This document shows, one piece after another, positions 9,827-17,897 of a DNA stretch of 39,759 nt. The stretch is from assembly GCA_000999025.1 (NCBI GenBank), contig LCFM01000011.1, positions 44,475-84,233 on the forward strand, written 5' to 3'. The notes beneath the pieces were generated by a model that was given only the letters and a program-made list of their open reading frames with translations, did no database searches and was not told the origin of the DNA. This stretch comes from Parcubacteria group bacterium GW2011_GWA2_43_13. GTDB lineage: Bacteria; Patescibacteriota; Patescibacteriia; UBA9629; GWA2-43-13. The translations under genes and the position numbers were made by a program. The first letter of the stretch is position 1. Every line of letters starts with the position of its first letter.

Positions 9827-11212
9827 TTATGCGACGTTTTTGCGTGAGATAACGACCCACGGAGTTTTGAGGATAATGCCGATATCAAATGTCAGTGACC
9901 AGTTTTCAATATAATACATATCCAGCCGAACTTCTTCTTCAAATGATAAACTTGAGCGACCTGAAATTTGAGCCATGCCTGTAATACCTGGTTTAATGGA
10001 ATGAACTCGTTTATGGTGGTGTTCGTAACGTTCAACCTCTTCTGGTTCATGGGGGCGTGGGCCCACAATACTCATATCGCCTTTTAACACATTATAAAAC
10101 TGGGGTAGTTCATCAATGCTGTATAGTCGAAGAAACGTGCCTATTCGCGTAATGCGCGGGTCATGTTTCATTTTAAATAACGGGCCTTCGCGCTCATTTT
10201 TTTCTATAAGATTTTTTTTCATTTCATGGGCATTGTTTACCATAGAACGAAATTTGTACAGCGAAAACGGTTTGCCATGCAGTCCGACTCGTTTGAGTTT
10301 CACGCATATCGGTCCTCTGGAATCGCACATAATCAACAGCGCCACGATGATACATAAAGGGACACACGCAATAAGCATGAAACCTGAAAAAATAATATCA
10401 AATACTCGTTTGCCGATCCTCCCCCATCCGTCAAGCGGTGTGTGTTTGATATGAATGAGTGGCGTTCCCATGATGGTGATAATATCAATATTTCGCAAAT
10501 GAGCATCAAACACATCTGCCACATAATAAAAATTTTTATGCGCGTCTTGCGCGGTAATCATGCATTGTTCCGTGATTTCACGAGGCGCGTGCGGATCCAT
10601 AAGTATCACGCTTGTAATAGAGGGATTGGCTAATTCTTTTGTAAGTTCTGGTACGATTTCCGGTGATAAAGGTAGAGTTTTATACGGCATAATGCCCCAT
10701 TGCTTGTTAGCGCGAAGTGAATTGAAAAATGTTTCAGTAAATCCATTACTGCCGATAAGAAGCGCTTGCTCAAGCCCGTATGAATGGCGATGGAACGACT
10801 GCCTAATGTTTCGAAGAATAAATCGTTCTAAAGCGATAAGGATAATGGCAAATCCCCATCCCATTAAGATGATAAATCGGGAATCAAACAGTTCTCGTTG
10901 GACAAACATCCAAACAGTGATGAATAAAAACCCGCCAGTTGATCCTAAAAATATTTTTGCGAGAATATCAATGAATCGTTTTGGCTCAGGAATCGTATAC
11001 AATCCAGCTATAGAAAATACGAGAATCCAGACACAGGCGATACCTAATACAGTGCTGAAATACACAGAGAAAGGTAAACTAAAAATCACCGGACGCAGTT
11101 CAGTGACGAAGGGATGCAAACGCGCTGAATAGGCAAGAAGTCCTGCCACAACAAGGGTGATATAATCAGCGATCAGTGCAAGTACGGAAAAAAGAATATC
11201 CGAACGACGCAT
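9827..11212 (-). CDS. Exopolysaccharide biosynthesis polyprenyl glycosylphosphotransferase (WbaP/WcaJ-like)
   Basis: N-terminal TM helices; C-terminal 'KRVFDIIFSGFMLI...YKFRSMVNNA...LRLYSIDELPQFYNVLKGDMSIVGPRPHEPEEV'. Confidence 0.93.
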   Translation of the reverse strand: MRRSDILFSVLALIADYITLVVAGLLAYSARLHPFVTELRPVIFSLPFSVYFSTVLGIACVWILVFSIAGLYTIPEPKRFIDILAKIFLGSTGGFLFITVWMFVQRELFDSRFIILMGWGFAIILIALERFILRNIRQSFHRHSYGLEQALLIGSNGFTETFFNSLRANKQWGIMPYKTLPLSPEIVPELTKELANPSITSVILMDPHAPREITEQCMITAQDAHKNFYYVADVFDAHLRNIDIITIMGTPLIHIKHTPLDGWGRIGKRVFDIIFSGFMLIACVPLCIIVALLIMCDSRGPICVKLKRVGLHGKPFSLYKFRSMVNNAHEMKKNLIEKNEREGPLFKMKHDPRITRIGTFLRLYSIDELPQFYNVLKGDMSIVGPRPHEPEEVERYEHHHKRVHSIKPGITGMAQISGRSSLSFEEEVRLDMYYIENWSLTFDIGIILKTPWVVISRKNVA

Positions 11213-11217
11213 ACAAA

Positions 11218-11253
11218 GTAGAATCTGAAGCACGAAGTACGAAATTCGAAACC
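11218..11253. repeat. CPR-type intergenic repeat (gaagcacgaagtacgaaattcgaa)
   Basis: Resembles 32190-32242 (ccgaaattcgaagcacgaaactcg...). Confidence 0.5.
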
Positions 11254-11459
11254 ATTATTTGTTATCGAGTGAGCGCTTATGGGACTGTCGCCGAATGCCA
11301 TATTTGGTATAAAACCTTAAATTTCGGTCAATTTCTCCGAACAATTCTTCGCTAATGTATCCACATTACCTCAAAATTTTTCGTAAAAATTTCCTCGCAC
11401 GAAGTTCGCGAAGCGTAATTTAAGATTTTCTCCTCAAAAGAGCATTTTATAGTTCCGGC

Positions 11460-12120
11460 ATTCGGGAACCTATAAGCCGAGTTCTGTCCTCCTGCGTTGC
11501 CGGAACGCAGAATGGATGATTATCTATCTGGGACTCATATTGCTATGGGCCTCGAACGTCTTTTTGACTTTCACCAGGAAGGGTTTACCAACAATACTCT
11601 TGCATTGCAATAAGGTGGAATACCTTTCTGCCATGATAAAAGAGTCACCAATGTTACCATTGGGGTTGCCGTTAGCCGCCCTCACTCTGTGGGGTATTGC
11701 GACATCGCGACACTTTTCACCTTTGACCCGCACTAACTTTTGCCATGTTTGCGTACACACCATGAAAAGCGCAATCATGTACCCATACACACGCATTTTG
11801 GGGCAAAAGTTAGTGCGGGCTTGTATTGTCTCTGTGGCACTTTCCCTGGGCTTAGCATCTGCGCATGCCTGAACACACATTCACGCGCTTTGGTACACCC
11901 GGTGGCCGTTAGCCACTTCCGCGACCCCGCACCTATTATTGGGTATTTTACTCTGGCGAGTAAAATAAGGATTATGTATGTACATTTTTTGAAGCTATTT
12001 CAATAGTGTTCTGTTGAAAAGCGATAACTTTCCCAATAATAGATGCGGGGGGTGCTCGGACTTTCCTCCCCAAAGATAAGGTTTTACCCTTACTTTAGAG
12101 CAATCATCCAGTTCCCGAAT
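11460..12120 (-). ncRNA. rnpB: RNase P RNA with two long helical insertions
   Basis: On the minus strand: 'ggggaggaaagtccgagcacc' (CR-I/P4), 'gggaaagtgccacagaga', 'ggtaaaccc', 'aggacagaactcggcttatagg' (P4 3' strand); P1 attcgggaac/gttcccgaat and P2 tggatgatt/aatcatcca pair. Confidence 0.95.
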
Positions 12121-12152
12121 TATTTATATCATACTAATAAACCTGTATTTTG

Positions 12153-12575
12153 TCAATTATTCTTATGTTCTTGTTTTTCATGAATATCAAGCGCTTTATT
12201 TACCAGCGCATCTGCATGTTTATTGCGTTCGCGAGGAATTGCGGTAAATGTGATATGAGAAAATAAGTGGCATATATTCCATACTTTGATAAATAATTTC
12301 CCAAGCTCTGCATCTTTTACTTTGTATTCACGATTCAGTTGTTTGACCACAAGTTCGCTGTCGAGAAAGCAGTGTATGTGTTTGATTCCTTTTTTATGCG
12401 CGTATTCAAGGCCTGCCAGCAGAGCTTGATATTCGGCTTGATTATTTGTTGTTGTGCCGATGTATTTTTTTATTTCGTGCACAATATTATTTTTTTCATC
12501 ATACAATACAGCGCCGATTCCTGCATGACCAGGATTTCCACGCGCTCCTCCGTCTGTATAGAGTGTGTATATCAT
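12153..12575 (-). CDS. rnhA: Ribonuclease HI-family protein
   Basis: 'YTDGGARGNPGHAGIGAVLYDE', 'NNQAEYQALLAGLEYA', 'RERNKHADALVNKAL'. Confidence 0.92.
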   Translation of the reverse strand: MIYTLYTDGGARGNPGHAGIGAVLYDEKNNIVHEIKKYIGTTTNNQAEYQALLAGLEYAHKKGIKHIHCFLDSELVVKQLNREYKVKDAELGKLFIKVWNICHLFSHITFTAIPRERNKHADALVNKALDIHEKQEHKNN

Positions 12576-13177
12576 ACATCAGTGTTTTTAATATCAACCA
12601 ATCGTAATTGAAGTGTCGTATGGCCATTCCATTCGTTTATATTAATTTCATACGCAATATCAATGTGTTCGTGGAGCGCGATGCTTTCTGCCCATTGTCC
12701 AAAACGAAAACCGATTGCCTGGTGAGTATGAACCCCGTCTGAAAGCGTCATTTTGAGATGCTGAAGATCTGACCCCATGGTTTGAAGAGACATAATTTCA
12801 AGATTGCGTGTACAAAAAAGAGGGTGTGGGTTTCCAATGCCATACGGAGCGCATTTTTTAATTTCATATGCAATATCAAAGCCGATGTCAGCTAATGATA
12901 ATTCAGCATCAATGGCAAGATGTGGTATGAGTTCATGCTCTGCAAGCATAGCGTCGGCATGATCATTCATGCGTTTACAAAAAAGATCAATATCTTTTTT
13001 ATGTTTAAAGGTAAAGCCGCACGCTTGAGCATGTCCGCCAAAGTTCGCGAATAAATCAGGGCACACCGCACCGATTGCCTCTATAATATTATACTGTGGG
13101 ATACTTCTTCCTGACCCAAGGTATCCTTTAGGACTTGTTCCAATAACAAAAGACGGACGATGGTATTTAGAAACCAA
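12572..13177 (-). pseudogene. recJ: RecJ-like ssDNA exonuclease, C-terminal part, in a different frame from the N-terminal part
   Basis: 'GSGRSIPQYNIIEAIGAVCPDLFANFGGHAQACGFTF' (DHHA1/RecJ C-terminus). The frame continues upstream as WPVGLVGLVAGKLVSKYHRPSFVIG. Confidence 0.85.
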
Positions 13178-14157
13178 TTTCCCTGCGACAAGTCCGACAA
13201 GCCCAACAGGCCATGTAATTCTTTTGCTAATTGTTGGGCTGTAATAAAATCTTTTTCCATAAGCAGAGCGATCGCGGTATTTGCGTGTTCCATTCTGCCT
13301 GCGGCATTGATGCGCGGAGCGATCATAAACCCGATATGATAGGTATCTATGGACTCTTGCACAATAGCAGATTCAATGATTAAAGCACGGAGCCCGATGC
13401 GTTGAGTTTTTTGAAGAACAGTCAAACCGTATGAGACCAATGTTCTGTTTTCTCCCACCAATTCCATGCAATCAGCTACAGTCGCAATGGCGACAAGATC
13501 TAATGACCATTTCTCAAATGCCTCGTCAATGAGTTTCGGGTCTTTTTTTCGAAACGCTTGGATGAGTTTAAACACCACCCCGGTTGAACAAAGATGTTTA
13601 AATGGGTATGACTCGGAACTGAAATGAGGATTGAGCGCGGCGTAAAATTCAGGAAGCTTTTCTGGTTCATGATGATGATCAAGTACGATTGTCGGAATGC
13701 CTTGTTGCTTGAGCAGTGCGATTTCTTCCACGCTTGTGGATCCGCAATCAACTGTAATCACTAATTCTTTTTTTTGTTCAATAAACTGATGAACTGTGTT
13801 CATGTTGAGTCCGTAGCCCTCTTTATCTCGATGCGGAAGAAAAATATCAATCTGCTCGGCGCCAAGTTTTTGCAACAATTCACAGAGTAAAATCGAACTG
13901 CACACGCCATCGGCATCATAATCGCCGTGAATAACGATGTGTTGTTTTTCTTTGATCGTTTCGGTTATTTTTTCACAAATGATATGCATCTGGGAAAACA
14001 AAAAAGAATCCACGCTGTCGCGATCATATGATGGAGATAAAAAAGAGAGCATATCCGCCTCGGGGATATCTCTATTTTTGAGTAATTGAAAAATGATCTG
14101 CGATAGTGTCGCTGGTTCTGGTTGAGTAGATTTTTTTTTGATATCCCATGTTGCCAT
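13081..14157 (-). pseudogene. recJ: RecJ-like ssDNA exonuclease, N-terminal DHH part
   Basis: 'VIHGDYDADGVCSSILLCELL', 'VITVDCGSTS', 'VLDHHHEP', 'GRMEHANTAIALL'; after LAKELH the frame runs into non-RecJ sequence. Confidence 0.88.
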
Positions 14158-14169
14158 AAAAGTTTAGTA

Positions 14170-14197
14170 TTGAGACGCCCCTATAGGGCATTTCTAC
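14170..14197. repeat. degenerate partial repeat ttgagacgcccctatagggcatttctac (copy 4)
   Basis: Matches the end hairpin of the 9724/25031 elements. Confidence 0.55.
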
Positions 14198-14199
14198 TA

Positions 14200-15207
14200 T
14201 TATAAAAAAGGGATAGCTTTGCGCGCGATTGCCTTTTCCTCGTTTGTTTCAATGGTAAGGATATGAAATTTTTTTATCCATGGATAACTTTTTTCAAGAG
14301 ACGCAAGAGTAAACGGATCCCCTGTGCCAATGCCACCGCTTATGACAAGAGCGTCAACGGTTTCGAGTATTGCGCTATACGCCCCGATATATTTTGCCAG
14401 TTTATACAAAAATAGATCAAATGCCAGTCGAGCTTTAGGATGATTTTTTTTGACTTTTTCGATAACTTCTAAAAAATCCTGCGTTTTGAGCATGCCGGCA
14501 AATCCTGATTCATGGGAGATGAAATGTTCAATATCAACTCCCTTTTTTTGAAGATAGACAAGTAGTCCGGGATCAATATCTCCGCAACGCGACATCATCA
14601 TCAACCCTTCCATTGGGGTGAACCCCATGCTTGTATCTATTGGTTTTCCTTTTTTAATGGCTGTGATGCTTGCTCCGCCACCAAGATGACAGGTAATGAG
14701 ATTGATGTCATTTTCTTTTTTTTGAAGAAGGCGGGCTGTTTCTTGTATAAGATATTCATGCGAAATGCCGTGGAAACCATAGCGCCTAATTCCATCTTCA
14801 AAATAATCAAACGGAATGGCGTACATCTGCGCGCGTTTGGGAAGAACGCTAAAAAATGCTGTGTCAAAAACGGCAATATGAGGAATAGCTGACAGCCATA
14901 AGCGCGCGGCATTGATTCCTTCAATATTGTAAGGATTATGAAGCGGCGCGAGTGCATTGCAGGTAGTGATATTTTTTATCACATCAGCATCAATCACAAC
15001 CGGAGCGCTGTATTCATTTCCGCCATGAACAACGCGGTGCCCTACGGCTTCGATAATATCAGGGTTACCAATTTCGCGCAAAACGTGTTTGACTCCTGTT
15101 GCCACAGAACCATTCCATGATAAAACACCGCGATTCACCTCTCGTTCGTTTCTGTCATATAAACCGAATTTGATGCTTGTACTACCGACATTTAAAACAA
15201 GAATCAT
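14200..15207 (-). CDS. ackA: Acetate kinase
   Basis: 'MILVLNVGSTSIKFGLYD', 'GHRVVHGG', 'VFDTAFF', 'RYGFHGISHEYL', 'CHLGGGASITAI', 'DTSMGFTPMEGLMMMSRCGDIDPG', C-terminal TNEE. Confidence 0.93.
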   Translation of the reverse strand: MILVLNVGSTSIKFGLYDRNEREVNRGVLSWNGSVATGVKHVLREIGNPDIIEAVGHRVVHGGNEYSAPVVIDADVIKNITTCNALAPLHNPYNIEGINAARLWLSAIPHIAVFDTAFFSVLPKRAQMYAIPFDYFEDGIRRYGFHGISHEYLIQETARLLQKKENDINLITCHLGGGASITAIKKGKPIDTSMGFTPMEGLMMMSRCGDIDPGLLVYLQKKGVDIEHFISHESGFAGMLKTQDFLEVIEKVKKNHPKARLAFDLFLYKLAKYIGAYSAILETVDALVISGGIGTGDPFTLASLEKSYPWIKKFHILTIETNEEKAIARKAIPFL

Positions 15208-15294
15208 AGAGTGAATGACAAAATCCACATGACAACTATCAAACTCATAGTATTAAGGATTGTCATTTGAGCTTTGACATTCATGTGATATGTG

Positions 15295-15924
15295 TCATGT
15301 GGGTTTTGTTATTATAACTTCTCCTTCTCCGCCCATTGGGATGCCGGAGGCGTTTCCTTCATCAGTATCAATGTGCATGTGCCATTGGAATGTGGGATGT
15401 GTGCGAATAATAACATGCTCAAAAATAACACCTCTCTGCTCGGCAACGCGAACAGAGACCTCTTGACCATGGGCCAATCCAAGTTTTTGGGCTTTATCAG
15501 TATTACAATGGATATGGCGTTGTGCCACAATAACGCCTGTATCAATCCGCACTTGTCCTTTTGGTCCGATAAGTATTAATCCTCCGGGAGTGTCTTCCAA
15601 ATCGCCAGATAATTTTATCGGCGCTTGAATACCAAGTAAATAGGCGTCTGCCCATGATAATTCTATTTGAGTTTGTTCTCTGAATGGGCCAAGATAGCGA
15701 ATAAGGTTATGGTCGCATGTTTTGCCAAATGTAAATGCCTCACACCCTGCTTTAGCAAAACTTTGTTCTGTTTGAATTTCTATTTTTTCTTGATACGCGT
15801 ATTGCTCTTTTTGAGAAAGTTCTTTAACCGTGGTAAATTCATATCCTGTGCCAAATAAAATATCCGCATGTTTTTGTGAAAGATGGATATGTCGCGCAGA
15901 GACCTCAATGGGGATAGTGAGCAT
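15295..15924 (-). CDS. pduL: PduL-type phosphate acyltransferase
   Basis: 'PIEVSARHIHLSQKHADILFG', 'KGQVRIDTGVIVAQRHIHCNTDKAQKLGL'. Confidence 0.9.
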   Translation of the reverse strand: MLTIPIEVSARHIHLSQKHADILFGTGYEFTTVKELSQKEQYAYQEKIEIQTEQSFAKAGCEAFTFGKTCDHNLIRYLGPFREQTQIELSWADAYLLGIQAPIKLSGDLEDTPGGLILIGPKGQVRIDTGVIVAQRHIHCNTDKAQKLGLAHGQEVSVRVAEQRGVIFEHVIIRTHPTFQWHMHIDTDEGNASGIPMGGEGEVIITKPT

Positions 15925-15929
15925 AGGAT

Positions 15930-16394
15930 TTAGAATGTTGCCGAGAGTATTTCAAGAGCTGTTTTTGCGGCTTCAGCTCCTTTATTATACTCGTCATCCG
16001 ATGTTCGCGCGATGGCGTCTTGTTGGGTGTAACAGCCGATAACTTCGTAAATAATAGGAGTTGAATATTCAACCATTAAGTCCATGATTTTTCTTGAAAC
16101 CTCGTTCATGATCATGTCAAAATGATTAGTTGCTCCTTTAATAACCACTCCAAGCGCAATCAGGCAGTGATACGATTTCGTATCTAAAAGCTTTTTGCAT
16201 GCAAGCGGGATTTCAAACGCTCCAGGCACTTCAATGACATCAATCTGTGCTGAATCAACGCCGTTTTGAATCAGTTCTTGAAAACACCGATCTTTCAGCG
16301 ATTGAGTCAGATCAGAATTAAACTTTGATCTAACAATGGCAATGCGCCACTCTTTACTCACCTCGACCTGTGATGATGTCTTTGGTATGTGCAT
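15930..16394 (-). CDS. ribH: 6,7-dimethyl-8-ribityllumazine synthase
   Basis: 'WRIAIVRSKFNSDLTQSL', 'VPGAFEIPLACKKLL', 'IALGVVIKGATNHFDMI'. Confidence 0.93.
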   Translation of the reverse strand: MHIPKTSSQVEVSKEWRIAIVRSKFNSDLTQSLKDRCFQELIQNGVDSAQIDVIEVPGAFEIPLACKKLLDTKSYHCLIALGVVIKGATNHFDMIMNEVSRKIMDLMVEYSTPIIYEVIGCYTQQDAIARTSDDEYNKGAEAAKTALEILSATF

Positions 16395-16403
16395 AGGAAA
16401 AAA

Positions 16404-16994
16404 TTATGATTTGAAGTGAGGAAGTAATTTTTCAATATATTTTGCCAATACGTCAACTTCGATATTAACGCTATCGCCTTCTGAAAGAGACGAAAGGTTT
16501 GTGTGATCCCATGTGTACGGAATGATAGCAATGGTAAAAGAGTTATGTTCCGCAGTCACAATAGTAAGAGAAATGCCATTAACAGCGATTGATCCTTTTT
16601 CAACAAGATATTTTGAGAGCGACGGATCAAAATCAATAGTAAAAATATAACTGTTTCCTTCTGGTTCCACACTGTGTATTGATCCCATCCCATCAACATG
16701 GCCCTGCACGATGTGCCCTTCAAAAACATCTGCAGGCCCTAAGCATGGTTCAAGATTAACTGTATCGCCTGCGCGCGCCTTGCCAAAGGTTGTTCGATAG
16801 AGTGTTTCAGGAATCGCTTGAAATTCAAACCATCCGTCATTATGGGCAACAATAGTAAAACAGGTTCCATTTACTGACATGCTTGCTCCTTGGTGAATTT
16901 TTTTTTGGACATCAGCAGAAGTAACGGAAATACGGAACAATCCATTATGATTGGATAAAATCGTGCCGACGTCTTTAATAATTCCGGTGAACAT
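16404..16994 (-). CDS. ribE: Riboflavin synthase, alpha-chain type
   Basis: 'MFTGIIKDVGTI', 'GHIVQGHVDGMG', 'GSIAVNGISLTIV' in two lumazine-binding repeats. Confidence 0.95.
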   Translation of the reverse strand: MFTGIIKDVGTILSNHNGLFRISVTSADVQKKIHQGASMSVNGTCFTIVAHNDGWFEFQAIPETLYRTTFGKARAGDTVNLEPCLGPADVFEGHIVQGHVDGMGSIHSVEPEGNSYIFTIDFDPSLSKYLVEKGSIAVNGISLTIVTAEHNSFTIAIIPYTWDHTNLSSLSEGDSVNIEVDVLAKYIEKLLPHFKS

Positions 16995-16996
16995 AC

Positions 16997-17458
16997 TTAT
17001 GTTGGTTTATGCAGATAATCATTTAATCCTTTACCAAACTGTTCCCCTACCATGCAGTGAGTTGTATCAAACTGCGCGCTATCAACCCATGTATATGACG
17101 CGTGTTCAGATGAGATCTGTATATCTCCTGTGATATACATGCCTTCATATAACAGTACAATCGCGCGGATTGGCGTATTGTCATCGAATTTTCCAGTTCT
17201 GGATGTAAATCGCAGGATCGAGGGATTTTGTGGCGCTATGGTATAGGTTATGGTTTCTCCCAGTTCTTCCGTGATTTCGCGTGTTAAAATATCAGTAAAA
17301 TTCTTTTCCCATTCTCCCACATTGATGCGTCCTCCCGGAAGATCATATCTATGTGATTGAGTACTTGATTCTAATAATAATATCTGATCGCCTTTTCGTA
17401 ATAAGAGTTTGATACTGACATGCACAAAAATTCTACTTTTCGGATCAAGATTATTCAT
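16997..17458 (-). CDS. NUDIX hydrolase
   Basis: 'LPGGRINVGEWEKNFTDILTREITEELGETI' fits the Nudix box. Confidence 0.9.
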   Translation of the reverse strand: MNNLDPKSRIFVHVSIKLLLRKGDQILLLESSTQSHRYDLPGGRINVGEWEKNFTDILTREITEELGETITYTIAPQNPSILRFTSRTGKFDDNTPIRAIVLLYEGMYITGDIQISSEHASYTWVDSAQFDTTHCMVGEQFGKGLNDYLHKPT

Positions 17459-17538
17459 AGTAGTTGAAAACCTGTTACTCTTTATTCATTGGCGACATCC
17501 ACAGTATACCGAAGATATGAGCATAAAAGCAAGAAATC

Positions 17539-17572
17539 AAAAAACGGTTACCTGAAAGGAAAACCGTTTTTT
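17539..17572. terminator. Bidirectional intrinsic terminator hairpin
   Basis: aaaaaacggtt ... aaccgtttttt. Confidence 0.75.
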
Positions 17573-17639
17573 ATCCCCTTCCATCTGATGGCCGTAATAG
17601 TGAATAAAAGGCCATGATGTAAGAGTAAACGTTGGGCTC

Positions 17640-17687
17640 TAAAAAATATTTAACTATTTATATATATAAATAGTTAAATATTTTTTA
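17640..17687. repeat. 48-bp perfect AT-rich palindrome
   Basis: taaaaaatatttaactatttatatatataaatagttaaatattttttA equals its reverse complement; overlaps the stop codon of 17685..17897. Confidence 0.9.
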
Positions 17688-17897
17688 CATTGACCAATAT
17701 TTATGCGTTCCATATCCGCCAAAAAAGCATAAAAACGCTAAAAATAAGTATGCAAGTAAAAATGCTGTCATACCAGGGCGCTCTTGTTCATTATGGAAGT
17801 GCCAGCCCAAAAAGAAAAAACCTGCCAAAGCCGCAAAATAGAATACATAGACACCAACGAACAGAGTTGTTTGTAAAAATTCTTCTGATTGAATCAT
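17685..17897 (-). CDS. small two-TM membrane protein
   Basis: 70-aa ORF with two hydrophobic segments; overlaps the next gene by 4 nt (17894-17897). Confidence 0.55.
   Translation of the reverse strand: MIQSEEFLQTTLFVGVYVFYFAALAGFFFLGWHFHNEQERPGMTAFLLAYLFLAFLCFFGGYGTHKYWSM

Noticed and set aside
9627-9860. 77-aa minus-strand ORF
   Set aside because: Covers the 9724-9814 repeat; no protein-like features.
11516-12006. ORFs on both strands (118 aa, 118 aa, 88 aa)
   Set aside because: They lie within the RNase P RNA gene; the RNA motifs explain the sequence.
17589-17620. atggcc...ggccat inverted repeat with ~20-nt loop
   Set aside because: Short 6-bp arms; likely chance next to the stronger 17539 and 17640 structures.
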